Assembly: GCA_947259415.1 (NCBI GenBank)
Contig: CAMYMI010000014.1
Coordinates: forward strand, 1-64,000
Reading direction: 5' to 3'
From: an uncultured Ectothiorhodospiraceae bacterium
Lineage (GTDB): Bacteria > Pseudomonadota > Gammaproteobacteria > UBA9214
DNA length: 64,000 nt
Of the stretch, positions 54,205 to 63,481 are shown piece by piece. A program made the position numbers and the translations under genes. Below the pieces are notes generated by a model. It had not been told where the DNA came from, did no database searches, and worked only from the letters and a program-made list of their open reading frames with translations. Every line of letters starts with the position of its first letter. Within the stretch, counting starts at the first letter, position 1.

Positions 54205-55278
54205 TCAAGCCTGTTGTCTTTGTAAGAACAGGGTTTGCGTAGGATACGCAAACTCGATCCCCTCCTCTTCAAACCGTTCATGGATGCAGAGGTTGACGGC
54301 CTGTTGAATGTCCATATAGGTGTTGTAATCCGGCCCGAGCACGTAGTAGACGGTCTCGAAGTTCAGAGAGAAGTCGCCGTACTCCTTGAAATGTGACCGG
54401 TCGAAACGGGTACTTTCTTGCGCCTCCACGGCTTTCTGGATGATAGTCGGTATCTTGATTAATTGATCGCGCGGTGTCTGATAGGTCACACCTATATTGA
54501 AGGCCACTCGGCGCTCGAACATACGCCCGTAATTGCGGATGCGGCTGCCCAGCAGGTCAGCGTTGGAAAATACGAGCTGTTCACCGGACAGGCTGCGTAC
54601 CCGGGTGGTCTTCAAACCAATGTACTCGACGCTGCCCATATAGTTGTCGATGATCAGAAAATCGCCCACGGTGAAAGGCTTGTCCAAGACGATAGACAGA
54701 GAGGCGAACAAGTCACCGAGAATATTCTGGACAGCAAGCGCCACCGCGATGCCGCCCACCCCGAGGCCAGCAACTAGGGCAGTTACGTTCACACCCAGGT
54801 TATCCAGTATGAGCAGCAGGATCACCGACCACAGCACAAGGCGCCCTACAAAGCTCATGGCGCTCATAGTGGTCACACTGGCTGGGTCTTCCTTGAGTTT
54901 GCGCTGGCGGTAGTCCTTCACCCAGAACAGGATGGTTGCGTTGAGCCAGATACCGGCCTGGATGAGGAGGGCGACAACCACGACCGCATTCATGATGCCG
55001 CGTACGCGTTCGGGAAGTGTGAGCAGCAACGAGCCCGCAAACAGAGAAACAATCAGCAGAAACAGCCACTTAGTATGGCGCAGCAGCTCGACAAACGCAT
55101 CGTCCCAAGTGGTTTCGGTATGCGACGCTAGCCGCGCGATTTGTCGGACGCCCAGAGCCAGAAATACGCGCAGCGCGGCCGCTGTTACGACTGCCACAAA
55201 CAAAGCGATAAGCCATGTACGCAGAGGATTATCGTAGATGGAGGTGGCGAGGAAATCCATGATCGGTGGCATTTTCAA
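54205..55278 (-). CDS. MscS-family mechanosensitive ion channel
   Basis: A 357-residue inner-membrane protein with about four to five N-terminal helices, the pore helix VAGLGVGGIAVALAVQNILGDLFASLSIV and the beta domain FTVGDFLIIDNYMGSVEYIGLKTTRVRS. The C-terminal portion (YYVLGPDYNTYMDIQQAVN) fits the MscS alpha/beta cage. It opens on osmotic downshock. An ATG at 55263 is an alternative start. Confidence 0.93.
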   Translation of the reverse strand: MKMPPIMDFLATSIYDNPLRTWLIALFVAVVTAAALRVFLALGVRQIARLASHTETTWDDAFVELLRHTKWLFLLIVSLFAGSLLLTLPERVRGIMNAVVVVALLIQAGIWLNATILFWVKDYRQRKLKEDPASVTTMSAMSFVGRLVLWSVILLLILDNLGVNVTALVAGLGVGGIAVALAVQNILGDLFASLSIVLDKPFTVGDFLIIDNYMGSVEYIGLKTTRVRSLSGEQLVFSNADLLGSRIRNYGRMFERRVAFNIGVTYQTPRDQLIKIPTIIQKAVEAQESTRFDRSHFKEYGDFSLNFETVYYVLGPDYNTYMDIQQAVNLCIHERFEEEGIEFAYPTQTLFLQRQQA

Positions 55279-55616
55279 TGACTTAATGGTAAGCCCTCGG
55301 ACCTAGTTCTTGAGAAATATAATCGTAGAAGCCGCGGATATCAGCCATCTGATCCTACTTTTCATCATCGGTGAAACATAACAAAAGATTCTGCTCGACA
55401 CGAGCCACGATTGAGTACTCAGGGGGCAATAGACGTTTAAGGATGTAATTTCGGAGAGCATCATCTTCAAGTTCTGCTTTCAGCCACTAAAAGACCTTCC
55501 CGACAAGAAAAAAGACGACCCGGAGGCCGCCTGTTTGGAAAGATCAAAGCTATTGCCTCATGACCAGGGCGAGCCATTGCCCGTTGATGCTTTTGAGTCT
55601 GTCTCTTATACCTTGA
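55279..55616. other. Spacer with a startless open frame
   Basis: About 340 bp. A plus-strand frame from about 55431 to 55673 reads FCFQPLKDLPDKKKDDPEAA and further protein-like sequence but has no start codon or ribosome site. It may be a gene remnant; no family recognised. Confidence 0.3.
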
Positions 55617-55817
55617 TTAATGGAATGGGCATGTTCCTGTTTTGCTCTGGCACGATGATCGTTTCCGGGTAGAGACTGATGACGCACTGTTTCGTCTTGT
55701 AGAATGCATCAGGGCTCCGGGTAATGTAATGATTACAAATTCACTAAGTGCCAGAATAAGGCTAGCTGCTCCAATTGATGCTATGACCATTGCAATGAGC
55801 ATTAACAGATCGTTCAT
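55617..55817 (-). CDS. Small membrane protein
   Basis: A 66-residue protein with one hydrophobic helix (about 4-36, LLMLIAMVIASIGAASLILAL) and a basic Ser/Arg tail. TAAGGAGG lies at good distance upstream of ATG 55817, which is the main argument that it is real. No family recognised. Confidence 0.5.
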   Translation of the reverse strand: MNDLLMLIAMVIASIGAASLILALSEFVIITLPGALMHSTRRNSASSVSTRKRSSCQSKTGTCPFH

Positions 55818-56335
55818 GACAACCTCCTTATGTATTTATTACCTGATTAACAAGAGCTGATAAATACACATTTATACGCACTCGAAGAGACCTGATAATA
55901 TAAGAGCGCCACAAATGAACGTGTAGATAGTACGTGTCATTGAAAAGCCCCCACTTCCAAGAACAATAATAAAGTAACTTATCTGGCTAACCCTAAGTCT
56001 CACAGAGACTGGCGGACTAGTTTTGATGCATCTGCTGCAATAACTAAATTGGGCAAAAAATGTGCCACATAGCCAGGAATTCATAAGTGGTTAATTCTTA
56101 CGAATAAGCAGATGTTGCTATCGTAAGCTTTGCGAAATATCTGCTCCGCTTCAGTGCATTCTGAGTATCTATCGCACCAATTGAATACGTATTCATGCTT
56201 TGATGCCAGTCAATGACCTGACAAATATGACTACAAGGACTGGTTTATATGTACAAAGTAACTCATCCACCGTCATTTAGGATGTGAGACTGGATTGCAG
56301 TAGCGTTAGTTTGGTTAGTAACGAAGGTCTTCAAC
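55818..56335. other. AT-rich spacer
   Basis: About 520 bp. A 22-codon minus-strand frame (55940 to 55872) encodes a hydrophobic peptide, but its ribosome site is poor. Nothing else is recognised before repeat copy E. Confidence 0.35.
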
Positions 56336-56412
56336 GGGTCGGAAGTGATCATCTGACTAAATTACTCAGGTTTTACCCTGGTACTTCCTAGTACGGCCAG
56401 GAGCAGACATTC
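56336..56412 (+). repeat. Island 80-nt repeat, copy E
   Basis: GGGTCGGAAGTGATCATCTG, then ACTAAATTACTCAGGTTTT, ACCCTGGTACTTCCTAG and ACGGCCAGGAGCAGACATT. One of the most complete copies; TCGGAAGT pairs with ACTTCC. Confidence 0.8.
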
Positions 56413-56489
56413 GCCGTCCAAGATTACTACAGTTGCTGGAATTACGTGACCTGATAGCATTACTGAATAGTTTGATTCCGGGAACAGGA

Positions 56490-57794
56490 ATGATGAGTAT
56501 CTGGTCACAGGCCAAAGATCTGGCGGCACAAACGCCCAGCGATCGAAATCGATATGTCGATTTTCTTCGTGCCGTGTCAATTCTGGTTGTAATCACCGGC
56601 CATTGGCTGATTGCTGCTCTTTACTACCAGGACGGATCGCTAACCATAGGTAAACTACTCGAACTTCAACCGAACACGCAGTGGTTGACCTGGCTATTCC
56701 AGGTCATGCCGATATTCTTCATCGTGGGCGGTTATGCCAATGCCGTCTCGCTGGAAAGCGCACGCCGACGTGAGATTGGTTATGCGAGTTGGCTGGCAGC
56801 GCGCCTTAATCGCCTGGTTACACCGCTGCTTGTCTTGTTGCTGGGTTGGGCGTTACTCGCGGCAATATTATATTTCTCGGGCGCCAGTGGCGATGTTACT
56901 CGGCTCGCGTCCCGGGCTGCTCTGATCCCAACCTGGTTTCTTGCGATCTATATCATGGTAGTTGTCCTAGCCCCGGTAACCTACATTGCATGGCGCCGTT
57001 GGGGTTTTGCTTCGTTTTGGGCGCTTGCTGCAGTCGGCGCACTCGTCGATATCGCCTTTTTCGCGGCTGATCTTCAATGGATGGGCTGGAGTAATTACTT
57101 CTGGATCTGGCTTTCCGTTCACCATCTCGGATATGCCTGGCGGGATGGCCGCATGGGTAGCCCGGCACGGCTTTTGACTTACTCGGCACTCGGCTTGTTG
57201 GCGCTGGTGTTGCTAGTTTTCAAGGGGCCATATCCTTTTGCGATGGTGGGATCACCGGACGAGGGCTTAAGCAACTCACGCCCGCCGAAAATTACATTGT
57301 TGATGCTCGGTATTTCTCAGTTCGGATTGCTCCTGGCAATTGAAGGACCGATGCGGCGCATGTTGTCCGGTATTCGTATGTGGGCTGCAACGGTATTGAT
57401 CAATAGCATGATCATGACCCTCTATCTCTGGCACCTGACCGTGATGGTGATCATCGTTGCGCTGGCTTATCTAGCAGGGGGAGTGGGGCTGGGAGTGGAA
57501 CCCGGGAGTGTCGATTGGTGGGTCACTCGACCGATATGGGTAGTGGTGCTTTATGCAACATTATTGCCGGTAACATTGCTGTTCTCGCCGTTTGAGAGAC
57601 GTTCTCGTGCCACAGATGCAGCAGTTCCGGCAGCAGCGAGGCTAGTCTGTGGCGCCGCGCTTCTGTGCCTTGGCGTTGCGCTACTTGCCCGTTTTGGATT
57701 CGGAAGTGCTCCATTGCCGAAGCTTGATATAGCTGCATTCCTAATGGTAGTTACAGGTGCTGCAATCAGTGGTTTGCTACCTGGATTCAAATAA
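56490..57794 (+). CDS. Acyltransferase-3 family membrane protein
   Basis: A 434-residue polytopic protein of the OafA/NodX/OpgC acyltransferase 3 type. It has the conserved RYVDFLRAVSILVVITGHWL with its His, about ten helices, and VLINSMIMTLYLWHLTVMVI near the C-terminus. Such proteins acetylate or acylate surface polysaccharides or small molecules. The start MMSIWSQ at 56490 follows an AGGA site. No sugar synthesis genes lie adjacent. Confidence 0.85.
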   Translation: MMSIWSQAKDLAAQTPSDRNRYVDFLRAVSILVVITGHWLIAALYYQDGSLTIGKLLELQPNTQWLTWLFQVMPIFFIVGGYANAVSLESARRREIGYASWLAARLNRLVTPLLVLLLGWALLAAILYFSGASGDVTRLASRAALIPTWFLAIYIMVVVLAPVTYIAWRRWGFASFWALAAVGALVDIAFFAADLQWMGWSNYFWIWLSVHHLGYAWRDGRMGSPARLLTYSALGLLALVLLVFKGPYPFAMVGSPDEGLSNSRPPKITLLMLGISQFGLLLAIEGPMRRMLSGIRMWAATVLINSMIMTLYLWHLTVMVIIVALAYLAGGVGLGVEPGSVDWWVTRPIWVVVLYATLLPVTLLFSPFERRSRATDAAVPAAARLVCGAALLCLGVALLARFGFGSAPLPKLDIAAFLMVVTGAAISGLLPGFK

Positions 57795-58270
57795 GAACTG
57801 AATGTCGTAGCGTTTCCGATAGTTGTATGAGCCGTTTACAGGATATGGAAATGCATAAGAAGCATAATCCTCCGTCGATAGCACACTTATAAGTAATGAA
57901 ACAACCACTTAAACCATGAATGTCCTGTTCCTGCCGGTAACCAACCGTTCGACGCATTCTGATTAAGGATTTTTGATGAGACCGGTCAGAACCGGACATA
58001 GCCCATAGACGAGAACCCCCACATCAGCGGGGTTCCTCTATTACCGAGTTCGGCCAAAACTTGCCCTTCCCGGTTACTGGTCTGAATGTCCGCTTTGTAG
58101 AAAAGTTGCCGTTCACGCATTTTAATCAGCTTCCCAAAGCCGCCGCAATCACTCCATTAGTTTTATGCCTGTTTTTGTGCTTCGCAATTCCGGATAGAAT
58201 CAATCGAGTCTGAGGCATCCCTGATTCCCGCGATCTTCCACAAGGAAACCGAAAGAGGCCGTTTCCAGAG
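57795..58270. other. Spacer with a hairpin and repeat debris
   Basis: About 475 bp. GAACCCC/GGGGTTC (about 58010-58035) is a possible terminator-like hairpin. TTACCGAGTTCGGCC nearby matches the tail of the island repeat, and AGCGGACATTC on the other strand resembles its end. No gene seen. Confidence 0.45.
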
Positions 58271-59155
58271 ATGAAACGCATATCATCCGAACCGCTGTCA
58301 ATACCGGCAAATCAGACATCATCGGAACGAATGCAATGCATGGAGGTCTTGGGAGGCAACCACTACGTTGAGCAGAGCTTTCAGACAGCGGGTCTGGACA
58401 TCTGGGTTTACAGTCGCCCTTATGGCCAGGCAGTTGGCGGTGGTGACGTCCACTACCTTTCCTCGTGCGCATCAGGACGTATCACACGAATGCTGCTGGC
58501 CGACGTCAGCGGACACGGTGAAGTGGTATCGCAGTTGGCGATAGGGTTGCGTGATTTGATGCGAAGAAACATAAATTATGTAAAACAAGACCGCTTCGTC
58601 AGAACAATGAATAAACAGTTCACTGAGTATGCAGAAAAAGGTTGTTTTGCAACGGCACTCGTCAGCACATTTTTCGCGCCAACAAAAACCTTCACCCTCT
58701 GTAGTGCGGGACATCATGCACCACTTTTATTCCATGCATCCACTTCTCAATGGTCAGAATTAAAAGGTGAAGCAGGAGAATCACATGTTGTGACAGACCT
58801 GCCACTCGGAATTGTTGGTGACGCATATTATGGCCAGCATTCTATAAAGCTTCAGGCGGGTGATATGGTGCTCAGTTACAGCGATGCCATTATCGAGTCA
58901 ACAGACGAAGACGGTAGGCAACTTGGCGAGGCAGGCATTTTGAAACTGGTTCGCGAGCTCGACCTGCAGGAGCCTGAGCACATCATTCCAGTGATCGTGG
59001 AAAGCATCACATCATTGGCCGGTAACAACCTCGAACAAGATGACGCAACAATCCTGTTGTGCAGGGCGACCGGCAGCGGTCCATCGCTGAGAAACAACCT
59101 GCTCGCTCCGTTTCGGATTTTCGGCCCAGTAAAAGATCGAACCAGCCTGGATTGA
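58271..59155 (+). CDS. SpoIIE-type PP2C protein phosphatase
   Basis: A 294-residue serine phosphatase domain without receiver or sensor. Metal-binding acidic residues are visible in AVGGGDVHYLSS, LLADVSGHGEVV, LSYSDAIIES and EQDDATILLCRA. The fold is complete: TLCSAGHHAPLLF and DLPLGIV are typical of the RsbU/SpoIIE group. It probably acts on an anti-anti-sigma factor phosphoserine elsewhere. ATG 58271 is taken as start; 58340 (MEVLGGNH) is possible. Confidence 0.88.
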   Translation: MKRISSEPLSIPANQTSSERMQCMEVLGGNHYVEQSFQTAGLDIWVYSRPYGQAVGGGDVHYLSSCASGRITRMLLADVSGHGEVVSQLAIGLRDLMRRNINYVKQDRFVRTMNKQFTEYAEKGCFATALVSTFFAPTKTFTLCSAGHHAPLLFHASTSQWSELKGEAGESHVVTDLPLGIVGDAYYGQHSIKLQAGDMVLSYSDAIIESTDEDGRQLGEAGILKLVRELDLQEPEHIIPVIVESITSLAGNNLEQDDATILLCRATGSGPSLRNNLLAPFRIFGPVKDRTSLD

Positions 59156-59434
59156 TTGAGAAATGTCTCAGTTCACAGCAGAGAGCCTTACATTACCTTA
59201 TACATAAGATTTGAATCGCACTTTTTAAAAGAATAAATTTTAGCTGAAATTCTGCCCCATCTGATTTTCGAGTTTTTCAACAGTATCAGCCAGAAACAGG
59301 CATTCATCAGAAAAAGGAAACCTCGCTTATGCGAGGCTCCTGTTGTTTCAGAAATGGACATATCCGGCTCATTGCCAATGACGGCAACTATGCCCTGATC
59401 ATTAGCACACTGCTAGATGGCGTCGCGATCAGAG
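59156..59434. other. Spacer with terminator-like hairpin
   Basis: CCTCGC/GCGAGG (59321-59336) is flanked by A-rich sequence before it and CTGTTGTTTC after it. It could end transcription of the phosphatase gene. Confidence 0.5.
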
Positions 59435-60001
59435 CTATAGTGGCTCATAAGTAAAGCCGCCGCCGGCGATGCTGGCTTCGTACATCAGGCCGCCCTTCGC
59501 TACCGTGAAAGTAGCCATTCCTTTGTAGTACCCGCCCACGGTGGTGGCGTCGCTCTTGCCGGCGCTGGCACCAGCAGAACTGCCTGTAGTGCTGGCTCCG
59601 ACCGACGCACCGGCCGTGATAGCGACTGCCGTGGCATCGGCTCCAAACTTGAAGGAGCCGCTGGTGAACTCTCTGAATGCACGCTCATCTTCTAAGAAGA
59701 CAATCATACTGTATGCCTGACCACCGGCCTGAAAGCCGATGGATACCTGGCCAAATTCCGAGTTGCCGACGTGCTTACCACTGACGTATACCTGCCCTTT
59801 GCCAGCTGCGCCACCAACAACAAAACCGGCCTTACCGATGGTTGGGAACACTGCGTAGCCGTAGGCATTTTTAAAATATTCACCACTCTGACCGGCATCC
59901 TTGAAGACTTTGATCGTGTCCTCGTATTTGTCTGCGATGGCGCTGCCGAACGGCGCGATGAAAAGGAGAAGAGCCAGAACGGCTTGGGATTTATTGAGCA
60001 T
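59435..60001 (-). CDS. YSC84/SYLF-domain exported protein (second paralogue)
   Basis: A 188-residue protein with a signal peptide (ends SAIA-DK) and the SYLF pattern: AYGYAVFPTIGKAGFVVGGAAGKGQVYV, then GQVSIGFQAGGQAYSMIVFL. The middle carries a Gly/Ala/Ser-rich insert (GASVGASTTGSSAGASAG). Start ATG 60001 precedes the signal peptide. It is related to the protein at 37628 but distinctly diverged. Confidence 0.85.
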   Translation of the reverse strand: MLNKSQAVLALLLFIAPFGSAIADKYEDTIKVFKDAGQSGEYFKNAYGYAVFPTIGKAGFVVGGAAGKGQVYVSGKHVGNSEFGQVSIGFQAGGQAYSMIVFLEDERAFREFTSGSFKFGADATAVAITAGASVGASTTGSSAGASAGKSDATTVGGYYKGMATFTVAKGGLMYEASIAGGGFTYEPL

Positions 60002-60166
60002 GGAATTGGGACCTGTGTTTTCAGTTGATCGGCGTAGAGCGTAAGATTGTCCGATAAGGTTGGCAATGGTAGGTCTCGATACAGAACCAAACACGATTAT
60101 ACTACCTTCACACTTCAATAGTGATTATTTTTCCAATTGATTGGTTTGAACTGGATGCCTGGAATG

Positions 60167-60241
60167 AGTCGCTTCAACTTACCTGATTATTATACTCAGG
60201 TTTTCGGCCTGGAACTGCCGAGTCCGGCCAGAAGTTGTCAT
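60167..60241 (+). repeat. Island 80-nt repeat, copy F
   Basis: ACCTGATTATTATACTCAGG, then GGCCTGGAACTGCCGAG and CCGGCCAGAAGTTGTCAT. Immediately beside the attC-like site at 60273. Confidence 0.7.
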
Positions 60242-60272
60242 ACATTTTCTGCTATAGACCGGAAAACTAGAT

Positions 60273-60400
60273 ATTCAACGTCTGCAAATGAGCTGGCAAT
60301 TGAAGTAGCACTGACTTTCCGAAACCACAATACTTCATGAAACACTCAAAACATATTTTTCACGTGGCTGTAGCAGTCAGTTCCATTTGCTTTGTTAGGC
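60273..60400 (-). other. attC-like integron recombination site, long type
   Basis: On the minus strand it runs from GCCTAAC (60400) to GTTGAAT (60273), 128 bp. Paired arms inside are GCAAATG with CATTTGC and ACTGACT with AGTCAGT, both perfect, nested within the AAC/GTT core boxes. Layout and length resemble the long VCR type. It lies 24 bp downstream of the glycosyltransferase stop. Confidence 0.6.
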
Positions 60401-60423
60401 TGATATGACTCCACGACCAGTAT

Positions 60424-61665
60424 TTATTCTCTACCAAATCTGTCATAAAGGAACTCTGCCGCATTCGCCGGCCCATCCCACTCCATAAGCGCCTGTTGGA
60501 ATTTATTTACTGCTTCCTTAGCTTTAGCGTCGTTTAGCAGTTTGTCGATTGCATCAAGTACAGCAGATGCTGTGACTCGTTTTTTATTGAGACGAATGGC
60601 AAACCCTTTTCTTACACAAGCATCCAAGTTGGCTTGTTGTTCCGGATGCATCCCTATGCCTACAATCGGCGTTCCTGACAGGCAAGCGTTCATGACCGTG
60701 TTTTGGCCACCGTGGATAACAGAAACATCTGCCATAGGGTTAACCTTGTGTGCCGGCAAGAAATCCGTGACGATTACATTGGACGGAATTTCTAAATCCA
60801 TGTCAGTTACGTGAGATTTAACCGGGGCAATGACATGGTAGGGCTTATGGCCAAATCCTTCAATGATATCTGCAATCAAGCCCGGCTTTCCGGAGCTACC
60901 CATGGCAAAGTAAATAATCGGTTTATCTCTGGGAATTTCTCTGATTTGATTAGGGATATCAGATTCTAATCTTAGAGGAAGGGGGCCAATATGATGAAGA
61001 TTCGGACGTAACTCAGAAAGCCCTACCCATTCGGGTATATCAGCCAGAAGCGTATAGTCACCCTCGAGAACCTCAATAAAATTATTAAATTCTTTCAGTC
61101 CGTATTTTTTTGCCAATGTATTAAACGGTTTTGCAGGTAACTTCATTCTAAGTATAAGTCTACTAACCCATTTACATAGCTGCTCTTCGGTAAACAGCCA
61201 GCTCAAGACAGCGAACTTGGATCGATCAGGCCAGGATTGAAGGCCAGCTTTATAGTATTCAGTGATGCTGGTGGAGTGGAGTACATTGACAAAGGGTACG
61301 CCAGCTACTCGTGTAGAAATCATTACACTCTGACACCAGCCAGTCAGTACACAGGCGGGTTTTATCTCATTAAATAACCGTATTTCATTATCAACCCTTG
61401 GTTGCATTTCTTCAGCGGTAAAATAACCCACAGTATTCAATGTTTCTCCGCTGAGCGCTTTTCTCACATGTCGTAACTGTTTATCTGTCAAGCGCGGCTC
61501 CATTTTTTTGAGAGAAAAGCCAGCTTCCAATATTAAGTTTTCAAATTTGCCGCCATAACTGATGAATACAACATTGAACAGATCCCTGCAGGCTCGCGCA
61601 ATTTCGATATGCCTGCCTGTTTCGGCTAGATTATATCCAGCAACTGCGAATATTATGGTTTTCAT
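60424..61665 (-). CDS. GT1-like (UDP-glycosyltransferase fold) glycosyltransferase, cassette gene
   Basis: A 413-residue GT-B enzyme. The N-terminal domain opens TIIFAVAGYNLAETGRHIEIARA. The C-terminal nucleotide-sugar site has PIIYFAMGSSGKPGL, ADVSVIHGGQNTVMNACLSG and HPEQQANLDAC, similar to macrolide/UDP glycosyltransferases. Acceptor unknown. AT-rich, bounded by attC-like sites on both sides, and starts just 20-30 bp inside the cassette boundary, as integron cassettes do. Confidence 0.85.
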   Translation of the reverse strand: MKTIIFAVAGYNLAETGRHIEIARACRDLFNVVFISYGGKFENLILEAGFSLKKMEPRLTDKQLRHVRKALSGETLNTVGYFTAEEMQPRVDNEIRLFNEIKPACVLTGWCQSVMISTRVAGVPFVNVLHSTSITEYYKAGLQSWPDRSKFAVLSWLFTEEQLCKWVSRLILRMKLPAKPFNTLAKKYGLKEFNNFIEVLEGDYTLLADIPEWVGLSELRPNLHHIGPLPLRLESDIPNQIREIPRDKPIIYFAMGSSGKPGLIADIIEGFGHKPYHVIAPVKSHVTDMDLEIPSNVIVTDFLPAHKVNPMADVSVIHGGQNTVMNACLSGTPIVGIGMHPEQQANLDACVRKGFAIRLNKKRVTASAVLDAIDKLLNDAKAKEAVNKFQQALMEWDGPANAAEFLYDRFGRE

Positions 61666-61686
61666 AGAACCATCTTTTATACATCG

Positions 61687-61767
61687 AGCTAACGCTCTAA
61701 TAAGTGGCCGCCCGCATCGTGGAGGTCCAAGCGCTTTTTTTGCGCGAACTTGAGTGATTTGTTAGGC
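61687..61767 (-). other. attC-like integron recombination site
   Basis: On the minus strand 81 bp from GCCTAAC (61767) to GTTAGCT (61687). CTAAC pairs with GTTAG at the ends. CTCAAGT pairs with ACTT-GAG across a 4-nt bulge, as attC folds have extrahelical bases. A GCGCAAAAAAAGCGC hairpin lies within. It sits between the SnoaL-like gene and the glycosyltransferase gene. Confidence 0.6.
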
Positions 61768-62196
61768 GCGCAGTTTATCTCCGTTTTCACTCATCCACTG
61801 CTTATATATTTGAGCTGAATCTGGTGTTAACTCTTGCTCTATTTCTTTGATTAAGTCATCTTCAATCAAATATCGTGCTTCCCCTTCTACAACTAGGTCT
61901 GGTGCACCAGTTAATGTATATACTGCGCGCCATTTTCGATTTAGTCGATTACCCTCCACTCGAGGTTCTGTTAATGCGATTAGTGTTCTTGACCCAAATC
62001 TTCGATCAGAGTTTTCCACACTCTCTTTTAAATAGTTGATAATTTTTGTTGGGCCTTTCAACTTTCCTTTCTGTTCCCCTACATCGATATAGGTTGCATC
62101 GTCCGCAAAGTATTTTACTAGCCTTGTCCAATCGTCATCCTCGATTGTACGCTCAAAATCTGCCGCAAAATCTTCAAAGACTACTTTAATATCCAT
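61762..62196 (-). CDS. SnoaL-like (NTF2-fold) protein, cassette gene
   Basis: A 144-residue protein with the NTF2/SnoaL cone fold pattern: FERTIEDDDWTRLVKYFADDATYIDVG then a KGPTKIINYL segment and ARYLIEDDLIKEIEQEL. Relatives include small cyclases, isomerases and binding proteins, so function is open. The ATG at 62196 is 16 bp from a GTTAGGC core box, and the stop overlaps the downstream attC-like site, typical for a gene cassette. Confidence 0.75.
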   Translation of the reverse strand: MDIKVVFEDFAADFERTIEDDDWTRLVKYFADDATYIDVGEQKGKLKGPTKIINYLKESVENSDRRFGSRTLIALTEPRVEGNRLNRKWRAVYTLTGAPDLVVEGEARYLIEDDLIKEIEQELTPDSAQIYKQWMSENGDKLRA

Positions 62197-62212
62197 AATT
62201 TCTATATTGTGG

Positions 62213-62258
62213 GCCTAACAGCATGATAAGCGAGACCAGTGCCTCCTTATCATGTTTT
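62213..62258 (-). other. Possible degenerate attC/attI boundary
   Basis: CATGATAAG (62222-62230) and CTTATCATG (62246-62254) form a perfect hairpin next to GTTAGGC (minus strand, 62213-62219). It marks the upstream edge of the SnoaL-like cassette. The opposite core box is not canonical and the site is short. Confidence 0.4.
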
Positions 62259-62524
62259 AAATAATTTCCTTTGTAACATTTAATATTTATATTTATCAAT
62301 TATTTTTTCAACGAGGTCTCGTTATCATTGAAAGCAAAACGAGGCCTAGTCGTTATCTATAATTTTGGTCAGTTACACTCAAGGATCAAGACCAAACAAC
62401 ACCTAAAATCCACCTTTTAGACCGAATTCATAAAATCTCGCGAGTGGTTTACAACGACTCTGATGTATAACAACCAGGACCAACTTATAGTGGCCTGTAA
62501 TATAAGAATCTGCTAAACGACCAG
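62259..62524. other. AT-rich spacer
   Basis: About 270 bp with partial inverted repeats (AACGAGGTCTCGTT and AACGAGGCCTAGTCGTT, about 62310-62355). No gene or integrase fragment recognised. Confidence 0.4.
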
Positions 62525-62527
62525 CCT

Positions 62528-62607
62528 GGGTCGGAAGTAATCATCTGAGTAATTTACTCAGCTATTTCTCTAAGAACTACCGACTTCGGCCAGAAAGTGA
62601 CATTACC
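62528..62607 (+). repeat. Island 80-nt repeat, copy G
   Basis: GGGTCGGAAGTAATCAT, the palindrome CTGAGTAATTTACTCAG, then GAACTACCGACTTCGGCC and AGAAAGTGACATT. Last copy, close to the right boundary of the AT-rich region. Confidence 0.75.
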
Positions 62608-62737
62608 TGAGATTTTATGAAGGTCTCAATTGCAGCAGCAGTTGCCATTCCCGTTATCAAATCGCATTTAAAAAAAGAGGGGGCATTCAAGTAATATCTT
62701 TGTGTTCCTCTGTGCCATTAGTGGTTCAATCTCTTAA

Positions 62738-63481
62738 CTACTCACTATACTGCTTATGCAACTTCACCGGCATGCCGGCCTTCTTGCGCATGCGGATATT
62801 GAGCATTTCCACCGTGACCGAGAAGGCCATTGCAAAGTAGATATAAGCCTTCGGCACATGCACGTCAAAGCCTTCGACGATCAGTGTGACACCAACCAGT
62901 ATCAGGAATGACAGCGCAAGTATCTTTATAGTGGGGTGGCGGTCGACAAAATCGCCAATAGGTTTTGCTGCCATAAGCATAATACCAACCGCGATAATGA
63001 TCGCAATTGCCATGATGGAAACATGTTCTACCAGTCCGACAGCAGTGATTACCGAGTCGAGGGAGAAAACGATGTCGAGGATGGCAATCTGAACCAGTAT
63101 GCTGGTGAAACCGGCGACTTTTGGCACACTGGTTTCTTCCTCGATACCCTCCATGCTCTGATGTATCTCGTGTGTGGATTTATACAACAGGAACAAACCG
63201 CCTAAGATCAGAATGATATCCCTTCCGGATATTTCCTGGGCGAGGACCGTGAACCAGGGAGCCTTCAGGCCCATGACCCAGGCGATGGAAAACAATAATG
63301 CCAGACGAGTCACCATGGCGAGGGTCAGACCAATACGTCGACCAATTTCTCGCTGATGATCTGGCAATCGCGATACCAGGATGGATATAAAGATGATGTT
63401 GTCGATGCCGAGCACGATTTCCAGTGCTGTCAGGGTAGTCAGTGCGATCCATGCTTCAGGGCTGCTTATCCACTCGAACAT
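62738..63481 (-). CDS. TerC family integral membrane protein
   Basis: A 247-residue protein with seven predicted helices. TerC marks are LEIVLGIDNIIFISIL, with acidic residues in the first helix, and ILDIVFSLDSVITAVGL in the fifth. TerC/Alx/YoaE proteins act in metal (Mn) export or membrane-protein metalation; which applies here is unknown. No tellurite-resistance partners are adjacent. Confidence 0.92.
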   Translation of the reverse strand: MFEWISSPEAWIALTTLTALEIVLGIDNIIFISILVSRLPDHQREIGRRIGLTLAMVTRLALLFSIAWVMGLKAPWFTVLAQEISGRDIILILGGLFLLYKSTHEIHQSMEGIEEETSVPKVAGFTSILVQIAILDIVFSLDSVITAVGLVEHVSIMAIAIIIAVGIMLMAAKPIGDFVDRHPTIKILALSFLILVGVTLIVEGFDVHVPKAYIYFAMAFSVTVEMLNIRMRKKAGMPVKLHKQYSE

